DNA of 12,168 bases from an uncultured Bacteroidales bacterium (lineage in GTDB: Bacteria > Bacteroidota > Bacteroidia > Bacteroidales > Bacteroidaceae), in contig CACXLY010000102.1 in NCBI GenBank assembly GCA_902768605.1, positions 1 to 12,168 of the forward strand, read 5' to 3'. The notes under the pieces are model-generated. The model was not told the origin of the DNA, ran no database searches, and saw nothing but the letters and a program-made list of their open reading frames with translations. The translations under genes were made by a program, and so were the position numbers. Positions 5,959 to 11,760 of the stretch are shown piece by piece (positions within the stretch are counted from its first letter, which is position 1; each line of letters begins with the position of its first letter).

Positions 5959-6058
5959 GGGTGGGAAAGCTTGCTATATCGCGCCGCTACAACCTACTGC
6001 CCTTGCTGCGGTCAAGCCCTGGGGGATTCATAGGGAGCATGCCGTATAGGACTTTCCC
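5959..6058 (-). ncRNA. ffs: small signal recognition particle RNA (4.5S type)
   Basis: The minus strand gives a 100-nt RNA with the features of bacterial small SRP RNA, which with Ffh targets nascent membrane and secreted proteins. The ends pair: GGGAAAG (nt 1-7) with CTTTCCC (90-96), and the 3' tail is ACCC as in E. coli 4.5S RNA. CCTA (25-28) pairs with TAGG (63-66). The domain IV signature is present: CAGG (38-41) and AGCAAGGG (52-59) flank a 10-nt apical segment, the same length as in E. coli. The apical segment is GCTTGACCGC, so the usual GGAA tetraloop is replaced by a TGAC-type loop. A Bacteroidetes -7 box lies upstream. The call rests on structure and the signature, not on a covariance search. 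Confidence 0.85.
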
Positions 6059-6072
6059 ATGTTTTGCGGCTG

Positions 6073-6080
6073 CAAAGGTA
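6073..6080 (-). promoter_or_regulatory. -7 box of the SRP RNA-tRNA-Thr promoter
   Basis: The minus strand reads TACCTTTG, a match to TAnnTTTG, ending 14 bases before the SRP RNA 5' end. The matching -33 region falls in the GTGAAAA heptad array (minus strand TTTTCAC units), so only a loose TTTTC is seen there. Confidence 0.7.
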
Positions 6081-6090
6081 CAACATTTAT

Positions 6091-6118
6091 GTGAAAAGTG
6101 AAAAGTGAAAAGTGAAAA
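6091..6118. repeat. heptanucleotide repeat (GTGAAAA) x4
   Basis: Four perfect GTGAAAA units lie between the divergent promoters of the SRP RNA and the DUF4199 gene. They overlap the expected -33 region of the SRP RNA promoter. Confidence 0.9.
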
Positions 6119-6175
6119 ATTATTTCCTTTTGTGTTTTTTTTATCTCTTCATACATTATTTATATTAATATTTCG

Positions 6176-6183
6176 TACCTTTG
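6176..6183 (+). promoter_or_regulatory. -7 box for the DUF4199 gene
   Basis: TACCTTTG matches the Bacteroidetes -7 consensus, with transcription expected near 6190. No good TTTG is seen 19-21 bp upstream. Its final TTG could be misread as an alternative start codon (6181); its role in the promoter favours the ATG at 6208. Confidence 0.65.
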
Positions 6184-6207
6184 CCTGCTAAATATAGTCA
6201 TAAAGTA

Positions 6208-6750
6208 ATGAATGAGAAGCCAACCTTGATGGATGCTGCCGGCTGGATGGCTCTGCCAATCGGGCTGATGTGGTCGGCAAGTTTCCTCTGCACGATGTAC
6301 GGAGCCGAGCGTCCGATGCTCTCGATGCTCGGTACGGCGCTGGGCATCATCAGCATCTACACGCTCTACAAGCAGCTGACGAACTACCGCAAGCTCTATC
6401 CCTCGGTCAGCTGGCTGCACACCTTTCGCCTCTCGCTGGTCACGTGCCTGCTGGCGGGTCTGCTGACTGATGCCGTACAATACCTCTATTTCCTCTTTCT
6501 CGACAACGGGCGTCTGCTCTCCGTGATGGGCAATGCCTTCCAAAGCGAGGAATATCGCGAGGCGTGGAAGCAGATGATGCCGGATGTGAACCTGGACGAG
6601 ATGCAGAAGATGATACAGTCCCTGAGCGTGCGAGACATCATGCTGCAACTCGTATTCTCGAACATCGTGCTGGCTCTGCCCATCTCCCTGCTTGCTGCCC
6701 TGCCTGTAAGGGCGCCTCAACCGCAAAAGGGAGAGAAAGACAAATCGTAA
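6208..6750 (+). CDS. DUF4199 inner-membrane protein
   Basis: The 180-residue protein has four hydrophobic segments (about 10-32, 36-54, 71-97 and 146-167), a polar stretch rich in Glu, Met and Gln between the third and fourth, and a charged tail (PQKGEKDKS). This is the layout of DUF4199, a Bacteroidetes membrane family of unknown function. I chose ATG 6208 because the in-frame TTG at 6181 is part of the promoter. From memory, DUF4199 genes commonly lie directly before a GT2 glycosyltransferase, as here, which suggests a shared role in envelope sugar transfer. Here the pair is split by a 162-bp inverted-repeat element. The family assignment is by pattern and has not been checked. Confidence 0.8.
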   Translation: MNEKPTLMDAAGWMALPIGLMWSASFLCTMYGAERPMLSMLGTALGIISIYTLYKQLTNYRKLYPSVSWLHTFRLSLVTCLLAGLLTDAVQYLYFLFLDNGRLLSVMGNAFQSEEYREAWKQMMPDVNLDEMQKMIQSLSVRDIMLQLVFSNIVLALPISLLAALPVRAPQPQKGEKDKS

Positions 6751-6786
6751 ACAAACAAATAGTAAATCGTAAACAGTTAAATATTG

Positions 6787-6948
6787 AAGTTTCGGGAGTT
6801 AATGAAGTTAATGAAGTTAAAGAAGTTAAAGGACGATACCTTGGGATGCGGTGTACATTCAGCCCAGATTTGGCAACAAAATGTCGCCTCAGGCGCAGGC
6901 GGAACTTTAACTTCTTTAACTCCCATAAAATCACAACATCCGAAACTT
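6787..6948. mobile_element. MITE-like inverted-repeat element, copy 1
   Basis: The element begins AAGTTTCGG and ends CCGAAACTT. Subterminal arms GGGAGTTAA...AAAGAAGTT and AACTTCTTTAACTCCC extend the pairing. The left arm contains a 9-bp repeat (AAGTTAATG / AAGTTAAAG). The core shares ACGATACCTTGGGATGCGG and CATTCAGC with copy 2 at 11120-11337. There is no transposase. TTAAAT occurs at both edges (6777-6782 and 6947-6952), a possible short target duplication overlapping the terminal TT. It lies between the DUF4199 and GT2 genes. Confidence 0.8.
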
Positions 6949-6962
6949 AAATTAAATAGTAA

Positions 6963-7934
6963 ATGAGCAAGGTGGATATAAGTGTTGTCGTTCCTCTTTA
7001 CAACGAAGACGAGTCGCTGCCCGAGCTGTTCAGCTGGATTAAGCGAGTGATGGAGAGTCACGGCTTCAGCTACGAAGTCATTTTCGTCAGCGACGGCAGT
7101 ACGGACCGCTCGTGGGACGTCATCGAAGAGCTCAAGGCCGAGAATCCCGAGACGGTCCACGGCATCAAGTTCCGTCGCAACTATGGCAAGAGCCCTGCCC
7201 TCTATTGCGGCTTCGGGGCAGCACAAGGCGATGTGGTCATCACGATGGATGCCGACCTGCAGGACTCGCCCGACGAGATTCCTGAGCTTTACCGCATGAT
7301 TACGCAGGAGGGCTATGACCTCGTGAGCGGCTACAAGATGAACCGCAGCAAGGGCGACCCGCTCTCGAAGACCATTCCGACAAAGCTGTTCAACGCGACG
7401 GCAAGACAAGTGAGCGGCATACACAACCTGCACGACTTCAATTGCGGCCTGAAGGCGTATCGCAAAGACGTGGTGAAGAACATCGAGGTCTATGGCGAGA
7501 TGCATCGCTACATTCCCTATCTGGCCAAGAATGCAGGCTTCGACAAGATTGGCGAGAAGAGGGTGCACCATCAGGCACGCAAGTTCGGCAAATCGAAGTT
7601 CATGGGGCTCAACCGCTTCGTCAACGGCTACCTCGACCTCCTGTCGCTCTGGTTCCTGAACAACTTCGGGCTCAAGCCGATGCATGTCTTCGGCTTCATC
7701 GGCACCCTGATGTTCCTGATAGGTTTCCTCGCAGTCTGTGTGGTGGGCGGCACGAAGCTCTACTGCCTCATGAAGGGCATCCCCCACCCGCTCGTGACAC
7801 GAAGCCCGTACTTCTATATCGCGCTCACCATGATGATACTGGGCACGCAGCTCTTCGTGGCAGGCTTCCTCGGAGAGCTCATCAGCCGTAACGCTCCCGA
7901 ACGCAACAACTATCAGATTGAGAAAGAAATATGA
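6963..7934 (+). CDS. GT2 glycosyltransferase, polyprenyl-phosphate sugar transferase type
   Basis: The 323-residue protein matches the DPM1/GtrB-like branch of glycosyltransferase family 2. That branch transfers a sugar from a nucleotide donor to polyprenyl phosphate on the cytoplasmic face of the membrane. Visible motifs are ISVVVPLYNEDESLPEL (6-22), FVSDGSTDRS (41-50), the metal-binding DAD in TMDADLQDSPDEIP (95-107), HDFNCGLKAYR (157-167) and RKFGKSK (206-212). Two membrane segments follow at about 238-263 and 283-307, and the C-terminal tail is polar. The sugar cannot be inferred. The ATG at 6963 follows an A/T-rich leader, and the family N-terminus agrees. The stop overlaps the next start by 4 bp (ATGA), so translation is probably coupled to the lipoprotein gene. 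Confidence 0.93.
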   Translation: MSKVDISVVVPLYNEDESLPELFSWIKRVMESHGFSYEVIFVSDGSTDRSWDVIEELKAENPETVHGIKFRRNYGKSPALYCGFGAAQGDVVITMDADLQDSPDEIPELYRMITQEGYDLVSGYKMNRSKGDPLSKTIPTKLFNATARQVSGIHNLHDFNCGLKAYRKDVVKNIEVYGEMHRYIPYLAKNAGFDKIGEKRVHHQARKFGKSKFMGLNRFVNGYLDLLSLWFLNNFGLKPMHVFGFIGTLMFLIGFLAVCVVGGTKLYCLMKGIPHPLVTRSPYFYIALTMMILGTQLFVAGFLGELISRNAPERNNYQIEKEI

Positions 7935-8401
7935 GTCGAAGGCTTCTGCTCATAGCGACAAGTGTCCTGCTGCTCGCAGCCTGCGAGTCGTACGACTGCA
8001 CGCTCAACAACCATGTGGGGATGTATGGCGCGTTCGACCGCGATGGAGTGGCTGTGCAGATTAAAGACACGCTGACCATCACCTCCGGCAAGAACGGCCC
8101 CACCCTGCTCAACAGGTCTGTGAATACCGCAAGCCTCAACCTTCCCTTGAGCTATTGGCAGGCTGAAGACACGCTTGTGTTCACAGTAGAAGGCGCGGAC
8201 TACATCCTGGAGGATACCGTCTGGATAACGAAGACCAACCAGGTGCATTACGAGTCGCCGGACTGTCCGACGACACTCTTCCACGAGATACAAAGCGTAC
8301 GCTCCACTAACGAATTCATCAAATCCATTACCGTCACACGCTCCTCGGTAAACTATGAACTCACCAACAACCTGCAGATACATTTGCTCTCTGCTGATTA
8401 G
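7931..8401 (+). CDS. small lipoprotein, probably DUF6452
   Basis: The 156-residue protein starts with a lipoprotein signal (SRRLLLIATSVLLLAAC), with lipobox LAAC and lipidated C18. The mature part is mostly beta-strand in character and has two further cysteines, C23 and C112 (in ESPDCP), which could form a disulphide in the periplasm. The pattern fits the Bacteroidales family I recall as DUF6452, often next to a DUF6048 barrel protein as here; the name is from memory. It overlaps the GT2 gene by 4 bp and the next gene by 47 bp, which argues for one operon. Function is unknown. Confidence 0.8.
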   Translation: MSRRLLLIATSVLLLAACESYDCTLNNHVGMYGAFDRDGVAVQIKDTLTITSGKNGPTLLNRSVNTASLNLPLSYWQAEDTLVFTVEGADYILEDTVWITKTNQVHYESPDCPTTLFHEIQSVRSTNEFIKSITVTRSSVNYELTNNLQIHLLSAD

Positions 8402-9149
8402 CTTGCTTTGCCTCTCTTTGCAAGCTCAAGAGCCTCAGCAGAGTCAAGGGCCGACCCCTACTGCCACGCCTGCTTCCGACCAAAAGGACGCCGGGAAAGG
8501 CAAGAAGGAGAAGGCGCCCCTGCTGAGCGGTGTTGCGGTCAGCGCCGACCTTGTCGGATTTGCCATGAAGGCTGTGGGCGCTAAGTTCGCGAACATGGAG
8601 GTGGGAGCGCGCATCAACATCCTCGACAAGTACTTCCCCGTTGCCGAGCTGGGCATCGGCGACTGCCATCGGGAAGGGGCAGAGACGGGCAACACGTTCT
8701 CCACCACCTCGCCCTACATGCGCTTCGGCCTGGACTACAACTTCAACAAGAAGCACAACGGCAACCGCCTCTTCGGCCTCGTGCGCTATGGCTTCAGCAG
8801 CTTCAAGTACGACATCGGAAACGAGTCATTTACCGACCCCTACTATCACACGACGGGGCCTCTCAAGCTAAATGGCGAGAAAGCCACGGCACAATGGCTG
8901 GAGTTTGGTGTCGCCGTCGAGACAAAGATATGGAGCTTCATCCGTCTTGGCTGGAGCATGCGCTACAAGTTCCGGCTCGCCCTAAGTCATCCCGACGAAG
9001 GAGAGCCCTATTTCCTTCCCGGCTATGGCAAGAACGACGGTAACGCTTGGGGCGGAACGGTAAACGTCATCTTCGACGTCGGCCAGAAACCAGGCTCGAA
9101 GATAGCCAACATCTTCAAGAAGAAGCAAAAGAAGGAGGACAACAAATGA
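8355..9149 (+). CDS. outer-membrane beta-barrel-like protein, probably DUF6048
   Basis: The 264-residue protein has a signal peptide (about 8-24, ending LQAQ), then a low-complexity linker rich in Gln, Pro, Thr and Lys (25-53). Residues about 57-243 have alternating hydrophobic and polar strands (VAVSADLVGFAMKAVGAKF, YMRFGLDYNF, LFGLVRYGFSSFKY, WLEFGVAVETKIW) as in small outer-membrane barrels. The tail is very basic (KKKQKKEDNK), which is unusual for a barrel end. The only ATG that keeps the signal peptide is at 8355, 47 bp inside the lipoprotein gene in another frame. I recall this pairing as DUF6452-DUF6048. Function is unknown. The stop overlaps the apbE start (ATGA). Confidence 0.8.
   Translation: MNSPTTCRYICSLLISLLCLSLQAQEPQQSQGPTPTATPASDQKDAGKGKKEKAPLLSGVAVSADLVGFAMKAVGAKFANMEVGARINILDKYFPVAELGIGDCHREGAETGNTFSTTSPYMRFGLDYNFNKKHNGNRLFGLVRYGFSSFKYDIGNESFTDPYYHTTGPLKLNGEKATAQWLEFGVAVETKIWSFIRLGWSMRYKFRLALSHPDEGEPYFLPGYGKNDGNAWGGTVNVIFDVGQKPGSKIANIFKKKQKKEDNK
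9132..9138 (+). promoter_or_regulatory. Shine-Dalgarno site of apbE
   Basis: AAGGAGG lies 7 nt before the ATG at 9146. This is the strongest ribosome binding site in the window, where most genes have none. It supports ATG 9146 over the open frame that extends upstream to 9047. Confidence 0.6.
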
Positions 9150-10111
9150 CACGCCGTAAGCTCCTCATAACCATTCTTGCAGCGATTGCCATCGTATGCC
9201 TGCTCTTGTCGCGACATTCAATGAGCAAGGCGGAATGCTCAATGATTCATAACGAAGGTACCGTCTTCGGCACCCTCTATCATGCCAAGTATCTCTACGA
9301 TAAGGACCTCAAATCAGAGCTTGAAGCAGAACTTCAGAAGGTTGACGCCTCGCTCTCGATGTTCAATCCGCAGAGCACTATCAGCAAAATCAACCGAAAC
9401 GAGACGGACGAAGTGGATGAGATGCTGAGCGAAGTGCTGAACTTGTCATTCACCATCTACAAGGCCACCGATGGCGCCTTCGACCCGACAGTAGCGCCGC
9501 TGGTCAATGCCTGGGGGTTCGGCTTCAAGAACGGACAACTGCCTGACAGCACACAGGTGGACAGCCTTCTCGCTCTCGTCGGCCTTGCCCACATACACCT
9601 CGAAGGGAACAAGCTCAAGAAGGACAATCCGCTCTCCATCCTCGACTTCAGCGCCATAGCGAAAGGGTATGGAGTGGACAGGGCCGCACAAGTCCTGCGG
9701 AGCCACGACATCAGGAACTTCATGGTAGAGATTGGAGGCGAGATAGTTACGGAGGGCGTCAACGAGAAAGGCGAGCCCTGGCGCATCGGCATCAACAAGC
9801 CCGACGACGACTCCACCTCGACCAACACCGAGCTGCAGGACGTCATAGAGCTTTCAGGCAAGGCCATAGCCACGAGCGGCAACTATCGCAACTACTACAT
9901 CAAGGACGGACGGAAGATAGCCCACACCATCAATCCCAAGACGGGCTATCCCGCTCAGCAGGACATCCTTTCGAGCACGGTCATCGCTCCCACTTGTGCA
10001 GAAGCAGATGCCTTCGCTACAGCTTTCATGGTATTGGGAACAGAAGGAGCAAACAGGGTGCTCGAGAAGCAGCCGCAACTGGAGACCTATTTCATCACAA
10101 ACAATGAATAG
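9146..10111 (+). CDS. apbE: FAD:protein FMN transferase
   Basis: The 321-residue protein is a full-length ApbE. The family attaches FMN to Thr or Ser of exported or membrane proteins such as the NqrB/NqrC and RnfG/RnfD subunits. An N-terminal membrane segment (5-22) anchors it outside the cytoplasm; no lipobox is present, although many relatives are lipoproteins. Motifs are SMFNPQSTISKIN (71-83), TDGAFDPTVAPLVNAWGFG (108-126), DFSAIAKGYGVD (167-178), VEIGGE (194-199), IATSGNYRNYY (241-251), HTINPKTG (260-267) and the metal-site region AEADAFATAFMVLG (286-298). The start overlaps the previous stop by 4 bp and has a good Shine-Dalgarno. No Nqr or Rnf genes are nearby, so its substrate is not shown by context. 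Confidence 0.95.
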   Translation: MTRRKLLITILAAIAIVCLLLSRHSMSKAECSMIHNEGTVFGTLYHAKYLYDKDLKSELEAELQKVDASLSMFNPQSTISKINRNETDEVDEMLSEVLNLSFTIYKATDGAFDPTVAPLVNAWGFGFKNGQLPDSTQVDSLLALVGLAHIHLEGNKLKKDNPLSILDFSAIAKGYGVDRAAQVLRSHDIRNFMVEIGGEIVTEGVNEKGEPWRIGINKPDDDSTSTNTELQDVIELSGKAIATSGNYRNYYIKDGRKIAHTINPKTGYPAQQDILSSTVIAPTCAEADAFATAFMVLGTEGANRVLEKQPQLETYFITNNE

Positions 10112-10121
10112 TAAATGAGAG

Positions 10122-10793
10122 ATGGTAAATGACTACGCTCTCCTAACCCGCCTGCCCCTGCTACAAGGTATCGGCAGCACGGAACTGCTCCACCTCGAGG
10201 ATGTCCTGCGGCTCGACATCGACGAGCTGCCAGCTTCCAAGTTGCCCATCATCCGTCAAGGCGACACATGCACCCAGTTGCTTTGGCTTGTAGAAGGAGA
10301 GCTGACGAGAGAGCATCAGTCAGCCCATGGTATTTATGTTACACGCTCAGCCCTCCAGGCACCGGCAGTCATCGAACTGGACAGGCTTTTTGGCCTTCAC
10401 ACCACCTACGAGTACACCTATCGGGCAAAGACCGACGTCAAGATGCTGAGCATAAGGAAGAGCCTCATGGGCAGCCACCTGATGAAGAGCGAAGTGTTCC
10501 GCCTCAACCTGCTTAATGCCCTTTCTGCCATCAGCCAAAAGCGGGCGATAGCACTCCTTCCGCGCCAATTCGACACAGCAGAAGAAAGATTGCGGCACTT
10601 CATAGCCACGCTCTTTCCCGAATGCAAAGGCGAGGTCGAGCTCGTCATCAAGATGAGAGAGCTTGCCCACTATATTGGCGAACGGCGTCTCACCATTTCC
10701 GACATCCTCAACAAATGGGACGAAGCCGGCAGCATCCGCCTCGGCAGAGGACACTTCACCATTCCCGACATCAGAGCACTCCTGACTACTTAA
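10122..10793 (+). CDS. Crp/Fnr-family transcription regulator
   Basis: The 223-residue protein has the two-part layout of the family. A cyclic-nucleotide-binding-like beta-roll covers about 12-120 (LPLLQGIGSTELLHLEDVL, LWLVEGELT). A long helix follows, then a winged helix-turn-helix at about 177-215 (MRELAHYIGERRLTISDILNKWDEAG). The beta-roll lacks the phosphate-binding Arg/Glu signature of cAMP-binding Crp, and there is no Fnr-type cysteine cluster, so the signal is unknown. It starts 10 bp after apbE, without a promoter between, and is likely the last gene of the run. It could regulate its own operon, but no operator was identified. Confidence 0.87.
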   Translation: MVNDYALLTRLPLLQGIGSTELLHLEDVLRLDIDELPASKLPIIRQGDTCTQLLWLVEGELTREHQSAHGIYVTRSALQAPAVIELDRLFGLHTTYEYTYRAKTDVKMLSIRKSLMGSHLMKSEVFRLNLLNALSAISQKRAIALLPRQFDTAEERLRHFIATLFPECKGEVELVIKMRELAHYIGERRLTISDILNKWDEAGSIRLGRGHFTIPDIRALLTT

Positions 10794-10826
10794 CTACTAA
10801 CTACTTAACCACTTACTACTCAACTA
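10785..10826. repeat. degenerate heptanucleotide repeat after the Crp-type gene
   Basis: ACTACTTA-type words (CTACTTA, ACTACTA, ACTACTT, AACCACT, TACTACT, CAACTAC) recur with a 7-bp period from the end of the gene into the gap. Confidence 0.6.
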
Positions 10827-10893
10827 CACCCGAAACTTGGATATTCAGAAAGTCGGTGGCGCGAGCCAATTCGACACGTTGAAGTGACTAAAA

Positions 10894-10979
10894 AGACAAC
10901 GGACAACAGACCTCCGCGACTATAATCGCGCCTCGGTGCTAGAGCATCCGAGAACGGACAACAGACAACGGACAACAGT
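10894..10979. repeat. GACAACG/GACAACA heptad repeats flanking the hairpin module
   Basis: Units such as GACAACG GACAACA lie at about 10895-10910 and again at 10957-10979, on both sides of the two-hairpin module at 10914-10952. The module therefore looks inserted in, or bounded by, a heptad array. Confidence 0.65.
10914..10952. repeat. two-hairpin module, copy 1
   Basis: Hairpin 1 is CGCGA-CTATAA-TCGCG (10915-10930). Hairpin 2 is CTCGG TGCT-AG-AGCA T CCGAG (10932-10952) with one bulged T. Copy 2 at 11231-11270 has different stem bases that still pair. Confidence 0.7.
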
Positions 10980-11000
10980 AAAATGACCCCTCTGACTTTT

Positions 11001-11066
11001 GCCCTCCGTCGGGCGAAGCCCTCCCCAATTGCTCCGCTACCAACGGGCAATTGCCCTCTAGGGGAG
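11001..11066. repeat. C-rich/G-rich palindromic intergenic repeat
   Basis: GCCC-TCCGTC-GGGC forms a hairpin at 11001-11014. Then CTCCCC (11021-11026) pairs with GGGGAG (11061-11066), and CAATTGC (11026-11032) with GCAATTG (11047-11053). The stem is followed by AAAA and preceded by TTTT, so on the minus strand it could act as a terminator. Its C-rich/G-rich arms resemble the coding repeats in fmt and the GH3 gene. Confidence 0.6.
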
Positions 11067-11070
11067 AAAA

Positions 11071-11100
11071 AATGGTCAATGGTCAATGGTCAATGGTCAA
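11071..11100. repeat. heptanucleotide repeat (AATGGTC) x4
   Basis: Four consecutive AATGGTC units plus a partial one lie just before the second MITE-like element. Confidence 0.9.
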
Positions 11101-11119
11101 TTTATTAAACAAGTTATTC

Positions 11120-11337
11120 AAGTTTCGGGAGTTAATGAAGTTAAAGAAGTTAAAGAAGTTAAAGGACGATACCTTGGGATGCGGTTTGCATTCAGCTCCG
11201 TATTCGGCTGCAAAAGCTATTTTCCTTTCTCCGCGCATTAAAAGCGCGCCTTACTGCTAGAGCATGTGAGAACTTCCCCATGCGAGCAAAGCTCGCTAAC
11301 TTCTTTAACTCCCATAAAAACATAACATCCGAAACTT
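11120..11337. mobile_element. MITE-like inverted-repeat element, copy 2
   Basis: The element has the same ends as copy 1 (AAGTTTCGG and CCGAAACTT), the same subterminal arms (GGGAGTTAA..., AACTTCTTTAACTCCC at 11298-11313) and the shared core ACGATACCTTGGGATGCGG. It is longer than copy 1 (218 against 162 bp) because its middle includes copy 2 of the two-hairpin module and a GCGAGC-AAA-GCTCGC hairpin (11282-11296). TTAAACAAGTTAT stands on both sides (11105-11117 and 11336-11348), as expected of a target duplication. An uninterrupted version of the site is at 12098-12120. Confidence 0.82.
11231..11270. repeat. two-hairpin module, copy 2, inside the MITE-like element
   Basis: Hairpin 1 is CGCGC-ATTAAAA-GCGCG (11232-11248). 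Hairpin 2 is CTTAC TGCT-AG-AGCA T GTGAG (11250-11270). Compared with copy 1, the outer stem changes from CTCGG/CCGAG to CTTAC/GTGAG with pairing kept, including one G-T pair. Confidence 0.7.
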
Positions 11338-11403
11338 AAACAAGTTATATATTCTGTCGCCCCTTGACTATCGTCGACCTTTGGTTCGGGGCTTATTATT
11401 GTC
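11336..11403. repeat. 68-bp direct repeat, copy 1
   Basis: This copy differs from 12101-12168 at one base (T at 11348 against C at 12113). It contains CTGTCGCCCCTTGACTATCG and GTCGACCTTTGGTTCGGGGC, whose GCCCC and GGGGC can pair. A diverged partial copy lies at 11508-11580. The first 13 bases form the right-hand flank of the MITE-like element. Confidence 0.92.
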
Positions 11404-11647
11404 AGGCTAACCTATCCCGGGGGGTCTTCACTTCTTGCGCTCCGTAGGTGCTCAGGCGGCAAAGCCGGAACGGTCAGGCGCAGGCGGAGAACACCCCCGT
11501 CTGTGGTCTTTCGCCCCTTGACTATCGTCGTCCTCGCAACTGGCAGCATGTTCCTTGGCGACCTTTGGTTCGGTGCTTTTCCCCGACAGCAATGATATCA
11601 CTGCCTTTTTCATTCGCTCTGTTGCCCGATTTCTACCAGGTAATTCG

Positions 11648-11739
11648 TTGCTGCATCGCGACTCAGCAATTGCTGCATGGCGACAAAGCAATTGCTGCAT
11701 CGCCATGCAGAAGCAATTGCTGCATCGCCATGCAGCAAT
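11648..11739. repeat. hairpin array at the centre of the palindrome
   Basis: Four units of about 22-27 bp begin near 11648, 11668, 11690 and 11715, each starting TTGCTGCAT. The last is a perfect hairpin: ATTGCTGCAT, loop CGCC, ATGCAGCAAT (11716-11739). The earlier units have degenerate right halves. Confidence 0.85.
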
Positions 11740-11752
11740 CAACTATGCAGTA

Positions 11753-11760
11753 TATCTTTG
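11753..11760 (+). promoter_or_regulatory. -7-like box inside the palindrome
   Basis: TATCTTTG matches TAnnTTTG. No TTTG lies at the expected -33 distance, and downstream starts (ATG at 11773 and 11786) lead only to short, unrecognised frames. It may be a relic promoter or chance. Confidence 0.3.

Noticed and set aside
6181..6207. TTG start giving nine extra residues to the DUF4199 protein
   Set aside because: The TTG is the end of a TACCTTTG promoter box, so it would lie upstream of the transcript start.
9047..9145. Upstream extension of apbE by 33 codons
   Set aside because: It overlaps the barrel-protein gene out of frame. The ATG at 9146 has a strong ribosome binding site and gives the expected membrane anchor.
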